Assembly: GCF_900109175.1 (NCBI RefSeq)
Contig: NZ_FNZE01000015.1
Coordinates: 1-64,000, forward strand
Reading direction: 5' to 3'
Length of the DNA stretch: 64,000 nt
DNA from: Pseudomonas linyingensis
Lineage (GTDB): Bacteria; Pseudomonadota; Gammaproteobacteria; Pseudomonadales; Pseudomonadaceae
Within the stretch, counting starts at the first letter, position 1. Every line of letters begins with the position of its first letter. The notes beneath the pieces were generated by a model, which saw only the letters and a program-made list of their open reading frames with translations, was not told the DNA's origin and searched no databases. The position numbers and the translations under genes were made by a program. This document shows, in pieces, positions 51,642-60,235 of the stretch.

Positions 51642-51716
51642 GGGGCGTTAGCTCAGTGGTAGAGCAGTTGGCTTTTAACCAATTGGTCGTAGGTTCGAAT
51701 CCCACACGCCCCACCA
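51642..51716 (+). tRNA. tRNA-Lys (anticodon UUU)
   Basis: The acceptor arms GGGGCGT and ACGCCCC pair fully; discriminator A and an encoded CCA (51714-51716). The anticodon loop CTTTTAA gives UUU for lysine, and the T arm reads GGTTCGAATCC. In P. aeruginosa a tRNA-Lys next to queC is an integration site for genomic islands; here nadA follows without an island. Confidence 0.97.
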
Positions 51717-51828
51717 TTTTTCCCTCCTCGCAGTTCCCCGCGTTTCTTCCCTGCTAGTTATCCCGTCTGGTGCTCTGGATCGGGTTTATACTCCGTTTCC
51801 CGCACCCTAACCTTCAGGTGCAGCAAAC

Positions 51829-52887
51829 ATGACGCAGATTTCCGAACAACTCCTGGTCCAGGCCCATCTGGACGCCAAGCAGCCGCGCCCGCTCACCGAG
51901 CTGGAGATCGCCGACTACCGTCAGGCCATCGCTGCCGAGCTCAAGGCCCGTGACGCCGTGCTGGTTGCCCACTACTACACCGATCCGATCCTCCAGGCGC
52001 TGGCCGAGGAAACCGGTGGTTGCGTGTCCGACTCGCTGGAGATGGCCCGCTTCGGCAGCCAGAGTCCGGCCTCGACCATCGTGGTCGCCGGCGTGCGCTT
52101 CATGGGCGAGACGGCCAAGATCCTCAACCCCGAAAAGCGCATCCTGATGCCGACCCTCGAAGCGACCTGCTCGCTGGACCTAGGTTGTCCGGTCGAGGAG
52201 TTCTCGGCCTTCTGCGACCAGCATCCCGAGCGCACCGTGGTGGTCTACGCCAATACTTCGGCGGCGGTGAAGGCGCGCGCCGACTGGGTGGTGACCTCCA
52301 GCTGCGCGGTGGAGATCGTCGAGAGCCTGATGGACAACGGCGAGAAGATCCTTTGGGCGCCGGATCGCTACCTGGGGGGGTATATCCAGCGCGAAACCGG
52401 CGCCGACATGCTGCTCTGGGAGGGTTCGTGCATCGTCCACGAGGAGTTCAAGGCCAAGCAGCTGCACGACCTCAAGGAGCTGTATCCGGAGGCGGCGGTG
52501 CTGGTGCACCCGGAATCGCCGGAGTCGGTGATCGCTCTGGCCGACGCGGTGGGCTCCACCAGCCAGCTGATCAAGGCGGCGCAGACCCTGCCCAACCAGA
52601 TCTTCATCGTCGCCACCGACCGCGGCATCCTCTGGAAGATGCAGCAGCTGTGCCCCGGTAAGTCGTTCATCGAGGCGCCGACCGCCGGCCAGGGCGCGAC
52701 CTGCCGCAGCTGTGCGCACTGCCCGTGGATGGCGATGAACACCCTGGAGCGCACGCTCCAGTGCCTGCGTGAGGGCAGCAACGAGATCCATGTCGATCCG
52801 GTGCTGATTCCCAAGGCGGTCAAGCCGCTCAAGCGCATGCTCGACTTCACCCAGGCGGCACGGCTCAAGGTGACCGGCAACGCCTGA
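51829..52887 (+). CDS. nadA: Quinolinate synthase NadA
   Basis: 352 residues. Condenses iminoaspartate with dihydroxyacetone phosphate to quinolinate in NAD synthesis. Candidate [4Fe-4S] cysteines are in the segments [24 protein letters not shown] and [11 protein letters not shown]; the three triose-phosphate loops are recognisable ([32 protein letters not shown]). ATG at 51829. It stands alone, with a terminator after it. Confidence 0.95.
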   Translation: MTQISEQLLVQAHLDAKQPRPLTELEIADYRQAIAAELKARDAVLVAHYYTDPILQALAEETGGCVSDSLEMARFGSQSPASTIVVAGVRFMGETAKILNPEKRILMPTLEATCSLDLGCPVEEFSAFCDQHPERTVVVYANTSAAVKARADWVVTSSCAVEIVESLMDNGEKILWAPDRYLGGYIQRETGADMLLWEGSCIVHEEFKAKQLHDLKELYPEAAVLVHPESPESVIALADAVGSTSQLIKAAQTLPNQIFIVATDRGILWKMQQLCPGKSFIEAPTAGQGATCRSCAHCPWMAMNTLERTLQCLREGSNEIHVDPVLIPKAVKPLKRMLDFTQAARLKVTGNA

Positions 52888-52905
52888 TCGGTCGCGCAGA
52901 TGGCA

Positions 52906-52938
52906 AGAGGCCCGGCAATTGCCGGGCCTCTGCGTTTT
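52906..52938. terminator. Bidirectional terminator between nadA and the M48 peptidase gene
   Basis: An 11-bp stem (52906-52916 with 52921-52931), loop AATT, followed by GCGTTTT; it is symmetric enough to serve both convergent genes. Confidence 0.85.
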
Positions 52939-52948
52939 CGCATGCCGC

Positions 52949-54382
52949 TCAGCGCAGCAGCTTGTCGATCATCCGTTTCTCGTCCGCCAGCTCGCTGTGG
53001 CGCGCATCGATGCGTGCCGCCAGCTGGAAGTTGCCGTTGGCGCGGCGACGGGCGAAGTCCAGCTGCTCGAGCGCCTGGTCGTAGTCGCCGACCAAAGCGA
53101 AATATTCGGCGCGGGCCTGATGCAGGCCGATGATGTTGCCGGACAGGCCGCGGGTTTCCGCCTGTTGGAACCACAGTTCGGCATCGCTGGGGCGCTCCTT
53201 GAGCAGGCGGTCGAGCTGCTGTTCGGCCTCGGCCGGGCGGTTCTGCTTGAGCAGCAGTTCGCTCAGGGCCTGGCGGGTCGGATAGCTGGCCGGATACAGG
53301 CCGAGCAGGCGCTGCAGGCGTTGGCTGGCGGCATCCAGACGGTTGCCGGTGATGTCCAGCTCGACCTGGGCGAGATTGTAGACTATATCGTTGGGCGCCT
53401 TGGCCAGCAAGGGCTGCAGGTTGCTGCCGGCTTCCTTGAGTTGCCCGCTCTTGATCTGCGCCAGGGCGAGGCCATAGCGTGCGGCATCCAGTTCGGGGTT
53501 CTCGTCGAGCAGTGCGCGGAAGCGCTGGGCGGCCAGTCCCGGCGAGCTTTCGTAGGTCAGCTGCACACGGGCGCGCATCAGCTGGTAGCGCAGGGAATCC
53601 TGGCTGCCGCTGCCGGCAAACTGTTCGGCGCGGTTGCGGGTGTCGGCCACCCGCGACTCGCTGAGCGGGTGGGTCAGGAGGAACTCCGGCGGCACGCGGG
53701 TATAGCGATATTGACGCATCAGACGCTCGAACATGCTCGGCATCGCGCGTGGGTCGTAGCCCGCCTGCTGCAGGTTGAGGATGCCGATGCGGTCGGCTTC
53801 CTGTTCGTTCTGCCGCGAGAAGCGCCGCTGCGCCTGGATGGCTGCGGCCTGGGTCGAGGCGATGGCGGCGATCCCGGCATCGCCGGCACCAGCGGCGGCG
53901 GCGACCACGCCGGCGAGCATGGCGGCCATCAGCGGCACCTGCATGCGCTTCTGTTCCTCGAGGCCGCGGGCAAAGTGGCGTTGCGACAGGTGCGCCAGTT
54001 CGTGGGTGAGCACCGAGGCGTATTCGCCCTCGGTCTGTGCGTGCAGGAACAGGCCGCCGTTGACGCCGATGACCCCGCCGGGGGCGGCGAAGGCGTTGAG
54101 CTGCGGGCTGTCGAGCAGGACGAAGACCAGGCGGCGGTCCTGCAACTGGCTGGTTTCCGCCAGGCGGTAGACGCTGCTTTCGACGAAGTCCTTGAGCAGC
54201 GGGTCGGGCAGGCTCTTCACCTGGCCGCGCAGCACGTTGAGCCAGGCCCTGCCGAGCTGGTGCTCCTGGTCGGGCGAGACGATCGAGGAGCTGGCATCGC
54301 CAAGTGCGGGCAGGTCGCTGGCGAAGGCCGGAGTGGTCAGCAGACAGGTCAGCGTCAGCAGGGTGGGGCGCAGCATCTTCAT
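52949..54382 (-). CDS. BepA-like M48 metalloprotease with TPR repeats
   Basis: 477 residues with a signal peptide (to about 22, TTPAFASDLPALG). Zinc motif HELAH (VLTHELAHLSQ) with a third ligand in NEQEADRIG, a hydrophobic stretch rich in Ala (LMAAMLAGVVAAAAGAG), then C-terminal TPRs (about 270-470, GLALAQIKSGQLKEAG, ELLLKQNRPAEAEQQLDRLL). The E. coli homologue BepA degrades stalled LptD and BamA, so outer-membrane quality control is the likely task. ATG at 54382 gives MKMLRPTLL; an in-frame ATG seven codons upstream is less likely. Confidence 0.92.
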   Translation of the reverse strand: MKMLRPTLLTLTCLLTTPAFASDLPALGDASSSIVSPDQEHQLGRAWLNVLRGQVKSLPDPLLKDFVESSVYRLAETSQLQDRRLVFVLLDSPQLNAFAAPGGVIGVNGGLFLHAQTEGEYASVLTHELAHLSQRHFARGLEEQKRMQVPLMAAMLAGVVAAAAGAGDAGIAAIASTQAAAIQAQRRFSRQNEQEADRIGILNLQQAGYDPRAMPSMFERLMRQYRYTRVPPEFLLTHPLSESRVADTRNRAEQFAGSGSQDSLRYQLMRARVQLTYESSPGLAAQRFRALLDENPELDAARYGLALAQIKSGQLKEAGSNLQPLLAKAPNDIVYNLAQVELDITGNRLDAASQRLQRLLGLYPASYPTRQALSELLLKQNRPAEAEQQLDRLLKERPSDAELWFQQAETRGLSGNIIGLHQARAEYFALVGDYDQALEQLDFARRRANGNFQLAARIDARHSELADEKRMIDKLLR

Positions 54383-54488
54383 CGCTCGGACTCGGTACGG
54401 CAAAGTAGCTACTCTAGCCGCAGCCAGGCCCGGCTGGCCAGCGATGCGCCGGCTTGGCTATGCTGCGCGGCATTTGCGGGGAGAGATC

Positions 54489-54740
54489 ATGACCGAGATT
54501 ACCGGGCCGGTGCCGGCCCACGACGCCGAGCTGGATGCCAGTGGCTTGAATTGTCCGTTGCCGTTGCTCAAGGCCAAGCTGGAGCTCAACCGCCTGCCCA
54601 GTGGCGCGGTGCTCAAGGTGATTGCCACCGATGCCGGCTCCCAGCGCGACTTTCGCGCCTTCGCCCGTCTGGCCGGGCACGCGCTGCTGCATGAAGAGGA
54701 GGAGGCGGGCTGCTTTCGCTACTGGCTGCGCAAGGCCTGA
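54489..54740 (+). CDS. TusA-family sulfur-carrier protein (PA1006-like)
   Basis: 83 residues. The TusA signature LDASGLNCPLPLLKAKLELN carries the persulfide-forming Cys22. By position it matches P. aeruginosa PA1006, which is reported to be needed for molybdenum-cofactor-dependent nitrate respiration; that assignment is from memory of gene order. No other sulfur-relay genes are adjacent. ATG at 54489. It converges with bcp across a strong hairpin. Confidence 0.9.
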   Translation: MTEITGPVPAHDAELDASGLNCPLPLLKAKLELNRLPSGAVLKVIATDAGSQRDFRAFARLAGHALLHEEEEAGCFRYWLRKA

Positions 54741-54746
54741 AGCAAT

Positions 54747-54772
54747 ACCGGCCGGCAGGGCTGCCGGCCGGT
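54747..54772. terminator. Hairpin between the TusA-like gene and bcp
   Basis: A 12-bp perfect stem (54747-54758 with 54761-54772) with a 2-nt loop and no clear T-run; probably a bidirectional barrier. Confidence 0.65.
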
Positions 54773-54782
54773 CAGCAAGGCT

Positions 54783-55256
54783 TCAGCCGGCGTTGAGGGT
54801 GCGGGCGGCCGTCAGCACGGCGTCGACATGGCCCGGCACCTTGACGCCGCGCCACTCCTGGCGCAACACGCCGTCCTTGTCGATCAGGAAGGTGCTGCGC
54901 TCGATGCCGAGGTACTCCTTGCCGTACAGCTTCTTCGGCTTGATCACCTCGAACAGCTGGCACAGTTGCTCGTCGGCGTCGGACAGCAGTTCGAAGGGGA
55001 ACTCCTGCTTGCCCTTGAAGTTCTCGTGGGACTTCAGGCTGTCGCGCGACACGCCGAACACCAGGGTGTTGGCGGCGGCGAACTCGTTGTGCAGGTCACG
55101 GAAGTTCTGGCCTTCGGTGGTGCAGCCCGGGGTGCTGTCTTTCGGATAGAAATACAGCACCACCTGCTGGCCCTTGAGCGCGCTGAGCACCACCTGCTGG
55201 CCGCTGGTGGCCTGGATCTGGAAATCGGCGACGGGCGAATCGATGGCTACCGGCAT
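54783..55256 (-). CDS. bcp: Bcp/PrxQ thiol peroxidase
   Basis: 157 residues. Peroxidatic Cys45 in YPKDSTPGCTTEGQNFRD. The resolving Cys found five residues later in E. coli Bcp is Gln here; the only other cysteine is Cys99 (DEQLCQLF), so resolution would need Cys99 or an external thiol. It reduces peroxides with thioredoxin or glutathione. gcvR lies 25 bp upstream on the same strand. Confidence 0.94.
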   Translation of the reverse strand: MPVAIDSPVADFQIQATSGQQVVLSALKGQQVVLYFYPKDSTPGCTTEGQNFRDLHNEFAAANTLVFGVSRDSLKSHENFKGKQEFPFELLSDADEQLCQLFEVIKPKKLYGKEYLGIERSTFLIDKDGVLRQEWRGVKVPGHVDAVLTAARTLNAG

Positions 55257-55281
55257 GCGGAACTCCTGGGGGGAATGGGGA

Positions 55282-55839
55282 TTACGGATTCTGCGGGCGC
55301 CAGGGTTCGATCAGGGCGTCGAGGTTGAGGGCGTCGGCGAAGTCGAGGAACTGGTCGCGCAGCCAGCTGATCTGCGTGCCCGGCGGCAGGGTCACGGTGA
55401 TGGTGGCGTTGAGCAGCAGGGTGCCGGTCTGCGGCGCCTGATAGGTGTCGCAGGTGAGGTTTTCCAGTTCGACATGATGATCGGTAAAGAACTGACACAG
55501 CTCGCCGATGATGTCCGGCCGATAGGCGGCGCTGATGTAGGCCACGTAGGGCAGGGCGTTGGCGCGCTCGACGGCGGCGGCGCTGCGGGTCATGTTGATG
55601 CTGAACTTGTGGCGCTTGGCCAGCGGCGCCAGGCTGGCTTCCAGGCGCGCCAGCGCGTCCCAGCTGCCGGCAACCTGCAGCACCAGGGCGCTGTACTCGC
55701 CATGCCGGGTCAGGCGGCTGCTGATCACGTTGCAGCGGCTTTCCTGGCTGGCGCGACAGAGCACGCTGGTGAGCTCCATGGGCGAGGCTCCCAGGGCGCT
55801 GATCACGAGAAACTGTTCACGGGGTTGGGGGGTCGACAT
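55282..55839 (-). CDS. gcvR: GcvR-type ACT-domain regulator
   Basis: 185 residues with two tandem ACT domains (about 8-85, LVISALGASPMELTSVLCRASQESRCNV; and 95-175, VAYISAAYRPDIIGELCQFFTDHHVELENL). In E. coli GcvR blocks GcvA and the glycine cleavage genes; in P. aeruginosa the homologue is encoded at the same place, as I recall. Start ATG at 55839 with AGGA upstream; a longer reading into the dapA leader is rejected. Divergent from dapA. Confidence 0.88.
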   Translation of the reverse strand: MSTPQPREQFLVISALGASPMELTSVLCRASQESRCNVISSRLTRHGEYSALVLQVAGSWDALARLEASLAPLAKRHKFSINMTRSAAAVERANALPYVAYISAAYRPDIIGELCQFFTDHHVELENLTCDTYQAPQTGTLLLNATITVTLPPGTQISWLRDQFLDFADALNLDALIEPWRPQNP

Positions 55840-56009
55840 GCAGAATTCCTGGTGCAAAGAGATGGCGGCAGAGCACGCGCCGGCAGAGCCGGGAAGGGTA
55901 GCGAAAAGCGCCGGCAAGGGGAATGCCTGGCAGCCTGCCGCCAGCTTGTGCAAGGCTGGTGGCATCAGTACCATTACGCCTTTATCTATATAGCGGCAGG
56001 AGTGGTTGC

Positions 56010-56888
56010 ATGATTACGGGCAGCATGGTGGCACTGGTCACGCCCATGGATGCAGAAGGCCGTCTGGATTGGGATAGCCTGACCCAGCTGGTCGATTTTC
56101 ACCTCCAGGAAGGCACCAACGCCATCGTCGCGGTCGGCACCACGGGTGAGTCCGCCACGCTGGACGTCGACGAACACGTCGCGGTGATCCGCCACGTGGT
56201 CAAGCAGGTCGCCGGACGCATTCCGGTGATCGCCGGTACCGGGGCCAACTCCACCCGCGAGGCCATCGAACTGACCGCCGCCGCCAAGCAGGCCGGCGTC
56301 GATGCCTGCCTGCTGGTCACCCCGTACTACAACAAGCCGACCCAGGAAGGCCTGTACCTGCACCACCGCAAGATCGCCGAGTCGGTGGCCATTCCGCAGA
56401 TCCTCTACAACGTGCCGGGGCGTACCGCCTGCGACATGCTGGCCGACACCATTGCCCGCCTGTCCACGGTGGCGAACATCATCGGCGTCAAGGAAGCCAC
56501 CGGCGACCTGCAGCGTGGCAAGGAAGTGCTGGACAAGGTCGCCTCCGGCTTCCTGGTCTACTCCGGCGACGACGCCACCGCGGTCGAGCTGATGCTGATG
56601 GGCGCCCAAGGCAACATTTCGGTGACCGCCAACGTCGCTCCGCGTGCGATGAGCGAGCTGTGCGCCGCCGCCATGCGTGGCGATGCCGCCACCGGTCGCG
56701 CGATCAACGAGCGCCTGATGCCGCTGCACAAGCAACTGTTCTGCGAAGCCAACCCCATTCCGGTGAAGTGGGCCCTGCACGAGATGGGTCTGATTCCCGA
56801 AGGCATCCGCCTGCCCCTGACCTGGCTCAGCCAGGACTGCCAGGAGCCGCTGCGTCAGGCCATGCGCCAGGCCGGTGTGCTGGCCTGA
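56010..56888 (+). CDS. dapA: 4-hydroxy-tetrahydrodipicolinate synthase DapA
   Basis: 292 residues, TIM barrel. The Schiff-base Lys is in GVKEATGDL and the catalytic Tyr in LYNVPGRT; the Thr pair (GTTGES) is present. First committed step of lysine and diaminopimelate synthesis. ATG at 56010 has GGAGTGG upstream. It is followed after 16 bp by bamC, the usual arrangement. Confidence 0.96.
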   Translation: MITGSMVALVTPMDAEGRLDWDSLTQLVDFHLQEGTNAIVAVGTTGESATLDVDEHVAVIRHVVKQVAGRIPVIAGTGANSTREAIELTAAAKQAGVDACLLVTPYYNKPTQEGLYLHHRKIAESVAIPQILYNVPGRTACDMLADTIARLSTVANIIGVKEATGDLQRGKEVLDKVASGFLVYSGDDATAVELMLMGAQGNISVTANVAPRAMSELCAAAMRGDAATGRAINERLMPLHKQLFCEANPIPVKWALHEMGLIPEGIRLPLTWLSQDCQEPLRQAMRQAGVLA

Positions 56889-56904
56889 TCGACGGAGAAC
56901 ATGC

Positions 56905-57618
56905 ATGAAGCAACTGGCCGGACTTTCCGCGCTTGCCCTGATCATCGCTGCCAGCAGCGGCTGCGGCTGGATCTGGGGCGATAATGGCTACTTTCGAGAC
57001 CGTGGCAGCGACTACCTGACCGCCCGCGAAACGGCTCCGATGCAGCTGCCGCCGGATGTCCAGGTGCGTCGCCTCGAGCCCTTGCTGCCGGTGCCGGCCG
57101 CCGTGTCGACATCCACTGCCGAGGGCAAGTTCGAGGTGCCGCGTCCGCAGGCGCTGAGCGCTGCCGCCCTGCGCGGCGATGACGCGGAGCAGGGCGGCAG
57201 CGTGTCGCTGCTGGCCGACCGCAGCTACGATGCGCCGGATCGCGTCAGCCTGACCACCGACGGCAGCGGCAATCCGCTGCTCAGCCTGGCCAGCGATTTC
57301 GATCGGGCCTGGTCGGCGGTGGGCCGCGCGCTGCAGGATGGCGATGTGCGGGTCGACGACATGAACCGCAGTCTCGGTCTCTACTACATCAACCTCGCCG
57401 AAGGGGCGGAAAAGCCCGACGAGGAGCCGGGTTTCTTCGCGCGTCTGCTGGGCAGCGATGATGCCGCAGAGGATGAGGCGAGTGCCGAGCGTTACCAGGT
57501 CCGCCTGACCACCGTGGGCGACAGCGTCCAGGTGTCGGTCGAGAAAAGCCTCGAGAGCGTGGCGCCGAGCGATGTGGCGCGCCGCGTGCTGGAGTTGATC
57601 CAGGAACATCTCGGCTGA
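56905..57618 (+). CDS. bamC: BamC, outer-membrane protein assembly lipoprotein
   Basis: 237 residues, shorter than E. coli BamC (about 344). Lipobox ASSGC with lipidated Cys20. The unstructured N-terminal segment that contacts BamD ([27 protein letters not shown]) is conserved, followed by one helix-grip domain ([17 protein letters not shown] to the end). The second helix-grip domain of E. coli appears to be missing, as in other pseudomonads. Downstream of dapA; a terminator follows. Confidence 0.9.
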   Translation: MKQLAGLSALALIIAASSGCGWIWGDNGYFRDRGSDYLTARETAPMQLPPDVQVRRLEPLLPVPAAVSTSTAEGKFEVPRPQALSAAALRGDDAEQGGSVSLLADRSYDAPDRVSLTTDGSGNPLLSLASDFDRAWSAVGRALQDGDVRVDDMNRSLGLYYINLAEGAEKPDEEPGFFARLLGSDDAAEDEASAERYQVRLTTVGDSVQVSVEKSLESVAPSDVARRVLELIQEHLG

Positions 57619-57651
57619 ATCGGGCCGCAGCCCCCAGCCGCTACCCACGAT

Positions 57652-57685
57652 AGGCGAAACCCCCAGGGTTTCGCCTGTTTTGTTT
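57652..57685 (+). terminator. Rho-independent terminator after bamC
   Basis: An 11-bp stem (57652-57662 with 57666-57676), a 3-nt loop, then GTTTTGTTT. It isolates purC from dapA-bamC. Confidence 0.88.
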
Positions 57686-57706
57686 GCCAGAGACGGAAAT
57701 GCCGAT

Positions 57707-58576
57707 ATGAGCACACCCACCACCCTGAGCCTGAAGAAGATCTACTCGGGCAAGGTTCGCGACCTCTACGAAATCGACGACAAGCGCATGCTGATGGTGG
57801 CCACCGATCGTCTGTCGGCCTTCGACGTCATCCTCGACGAGCCGATCCCGGAGAAGGGCAAGATCCTCACCGCCATCTCCAACTTCTGGTTCGACAAGCT
57901 CAAGGACCTGGTGCCCAACCACTTCACCGGCGACAAGGTCGAGGACGTGGTGCCGGCCGCCGAGCTGCCGCTGGTGGAGGGCCGTGCGGTGGTGGCCAAG
58001 CGCCTCAAGCCGGTCGCCGTCGAGGCCATCGTGCGCGGCTATCTGGTCGGTTCGGGCTGGAAGGAATATCAGAAGAGCGGTACCGTCTGCGGCATCGCCC
58101 TGCCGGCCGGGCTGAAGGAGGCGGCCAAGCTGCCGCAGCCGATCTTCACCCCCTCGACCAAGGCCGCCGTCGGCGACCATGACGAGAACATCTCCTTTGC
58201 ACAGTGCGAGGCGATCATCGGTGCCGAGCTGGCCGCCAAGGTGCGCGACACCGCCATCGCCCTGTACAGCGCCGCGGTCGAGTACGCCGCCACCCGCGGC
58301 ATCATCATCGCCGACACCAAGTTCGAGTTCGGTCTGGACGAGGATGGCACCCTGACCCTGATGGACGAGGCGCTGACTCCGGACTCCAGCCGCTTCTGGC
58401 CGGCCGACAGCTACGCCGAAGGCACCAATCCGCCGAGCTTCGACAAGCAGTTCGTGCGTGACTGGCTGGAGTCCACCGGCTGGAACAAGGAGCCGCCGGC
58501 GCCGGCGGTGCCAGCCGAGGTGGCGCAGAAGACCGCGGACAAGTACCGCGAAGCGCTGACCCGGCTGACCTGCTGA
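57707..58576 (+). CDS. purC: Phosphoribosylaminoimidazole-succinocarboxamide synthase, long ADE1-like type
   Basis: 289 residues. It makes SAICAR from CAIR, aspartate and ATP. Motifs: [41 protein letters not shown] and [12 protein letters not shown]. The length and segments such as [16 protein letters not shown] belong to the ~300-residue form found in yeast ADE1 and many beta-proteobacteria, not to the ~236-residue PurC with MEKREELYRGKAK-type start that I recall from P. aeruginosa at this locus. The position is conserved but the protein type differs, suggesting gene replacement. ATG at 57707. Confidence 0.93.
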   Translation: MSTPTTLSLKKIYSGKVRDLYEIDDKRMLMVATDRLSAFDVILDEPIPEKGKILTAISNFWFDKLKDLVPNHFTGDKVEDVVPAAELPLVEGRAVVAKRLKPVAVEAIVRGYLVGSGWKEYQKSGTVCGIALPAGLKEAAKLPQPIFTPSTKAAVGDHDENISFAQCEAIIGAELAAKVRDTAIALYSAAVEYAATRGIIIADTKFEFGLDEDGTLTLMDEALTPDSSRFWPADSYAEGTNPPSFDKQFVRDWLESTGWNKEPPAPAVPAEVAQKTADKYREALTRLTC

Positions 58577-58632
58577 GCACTGCTGCGGCGCGCAAGCAAC
58601 TGATCCTGCGTGAAAAAATTCTCGCAAGGGGC

Positions 58633-58661
58633 TTCGCCAAACGGATTTGAGCTGGTATTAT
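58633..58661 (+). promoter_or_regulatory. Possible promoter of the tRNA-Ser gene
   Basis: TATTAT (58656-58661) with TTCGCC 17 bp upstream (58633-58638). It lies 13 bp before the tRNA with a GC-rich discriminator between. The -10 is good, the -35 weak. Confidence 0.4.
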
Positions 58662-58674
58662 TCGCGCCGACTTG

Positions 58675-58764
58675 GGGGAGATGCCGGAGTGGTCGAACGG
58701 GACGGATTCGAAATCCGTTGTATTCGCAAGAGTACCTAGGGTTCGAATCCCTATCTCCCCGCCA
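58675..58764 (+). tRNA. tRNA-Ser (anticodon CGA)
   Basis: Acceptor arms GGGGAGA and TCTCCCC, discriminator G and encoded CCA. The anticodon stem ACGGA/TCCGT encloses loop TTCGAAA, giving CGA (codon UCG). The long variable arm typical of class II tRNA-Ser is present (TATTCGCAAGAGTA region). Confidence 0.97.
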
Positions 58765-58774
58765 TATTGACGTT

Positions 58775-58806
58775 GAAAGCCCCGCATTGCGGGGCTTTCG
58801 CGTTTC
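58775..58806 (+). terminator. Terminator of the tRNA-Ser gene
   Basis: An 11-bp stem (58775-58785 with 58789-58799), loop ATT, followed by GCGTTT, 10 bp after the tRNA. Confidence 0.8.
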
Positions 58807-59069
58807 TGGGATACGTCAGTCCCGCTACCCCTTGGCTGCTTGTCCTTCCTCTGTACTCCCCCCGCCTGAAACCGGCGAATTGCGGGCATTCGAGTGGCCG
58901 GATGCGACCCTGTTCGGTAAAAGTGATAACCACGCGACGGCTGCTGGTTTTTGCGCTAATAGGTCTTATGATCTGCGCGGTTTGCCCGACGGCCATCCAT
59001 CTCCGCACTCAGGCTGCCACGCAAGTCAGGCAACAATCATTTCCTCCATCGACGAATGGACTCCTCATC

Positions 59070-60125
59070 GTGAAAAAATGGATCGCTGCGCCGTTGCTGG
59101 CGCTCTCGGTTGCTGCAGCCCAAGCCCAGTCCCTGAACGTCGCCAACTGGAACGACTATATCGATCCCGCGGTGCTGGAGGCCTTCACCCGGGAAACGGG
59201 TATCGAGGTCAACTACCAGACCTACGACAACGACCAGGAGGTCTACGACCTGCTGAAAAAAGGAGAGTCGCTCGATGTGGTGGTGCCTTCCACCGACAAT
59301 TTCGGCAAGCTGATCGAGGAGGGGCTGCTGCGCCCCTATGCGGCGGCGAGCCTGCCCGGCTTCGAGGTCCTCGAGCCGCTGATCATGACGCGCCTGGCCG
59401 GTCATGACCCGGCCCGCGAGTATGGCGTGCCCTACCTGTGGGGCAGCATCGGCCTGGCGGTGAACGTGCCGCTGGCCGAGGCGGCGCTGGGTGGTCCGGT
59501 GCCCAGGACCTGGGGGCTGGTGTTCGACAAGGAACTGGTCAAGCGGCTGTCGTCCTGCGGTGTCACCGTGCTGGACTCCGCCAACGATGTGGTCAGCCTG
59601 CTGGTGAACTATCGGGGGCGCAGTCTGAATCATATTGGCGAGAACTACGCCTCGCGCTCGTTGGAATATCTGGGCGAACTGCGCCCGCATTACCGCTATG
59701 TCAGCAGCAGTGACTACATCGACGATCTGAGCGCCGGCAAGAACTGCGTGAGCATGGCCTGGACGGGGGATGCGCTGGCGGCAGAAGCGGAAGGCCGGCC
59801 GGTGAAGTTGATCGAGCCCGAGGAGGGCAGTCTGGTGTTTGTCGACATCCTGGCGATTCCGGCCGCGGCGCAGAATGTCGAGGGGGCCAAGGCCTTCATC
59901 AGTTACATGCTGCGTCCAGAGGTCTCCGCCCAGATCGCCCGGGCTACCTACTACCAGACGCCGAACACCAAGGCGCGCCAGGTGCTGGAGGCCGCTGACG
60001 AGCATTTCCATGCCGCCAAGCTGTCCGCCGGCATGTTCGGCTATGTGGCGCCGAAGGCGGAGGTGGGCAAGCTGATCGAAGACTCTTGGCCGCGGCTGCA
60101 GCAGGGGGTGTCGGCGCCCCGCTGA
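59070..60125 (+). CDS. Periplasmic polyamine-binding protein (PotF/SpuD-like)
   Basis: 351 residues with a signal peptide (MKKWIAAPLLALSVAAAQAQ). Solute-binding protein of the spermidine/putrescine ABC family: LNVANWNDYIDPAVLEAFTRETGIEVNYQTYDN, VVPSTDNFGKLIEEGLL, VPYLWGSIGLAVN and the polyamine-contacting DSANDVVSLLV and GKNCVSMAWTGDAL regions. The start must be GTG at 59070; nearby ATG codons (59056, 59078) are out of frame. No permease or ATPase genes adjoin it, so it is an orphan that would have to serve a distant transporter or act as a sensor. Confidence 0.88.
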   Translation: MKKWIAAPLLALSVAAAQAQSLNVANWNDYIDPAVLEAFTRETGIEVNYQTYDNDQEVYDLLKKGESLDVVVPSTDNFGKLIEEGLLRPYAAASLPGFEVLEPLIMTRLAGHDPAREYGVPYLWGSIGLAVNVPLAEAALGGPVPRTWGLVFDKELVKRLSSCGVTVLDSANDVVSLLVNYRGRSLNHIGENYASRSLEYLGELRPHYRYVSSSDYIDDLSAGKNCVSMAWTGDALAAEAEGRPVKLIEPEEGSLVFVDILAIPAAAQNVEGAKAFISYMLRPEVSAQIARATYYQTPNTKARQVLEAADEHFHAAKLSAGMFGYVAPKAEVGKLIEDSWPRLQQGVSAPR

Positions 60126-60235
60126 AGCCTTTGTCTCCCTCGCATGCAAAGCCCTGAGTGATCGGGGCTTGGTCGTGTTGATCGCACGTACCCCTAGGCT
60201 GCGCCGTGCCATATCCAGGCGCGGCCTGCCTTCAT

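Noticed and set aside
58801-59069. Extended N-terminus of the polyamine-binding protein
   Set aside because: The frame stays open upstream, but the signal peptide begins cleanly at GTG 59070 and the extension has no ribosome-binding site.
60149-60170. Terminator after the polyamine-binding gene
   Set aside because: A six-base stem with a long loop and no T-tract; not convincing.
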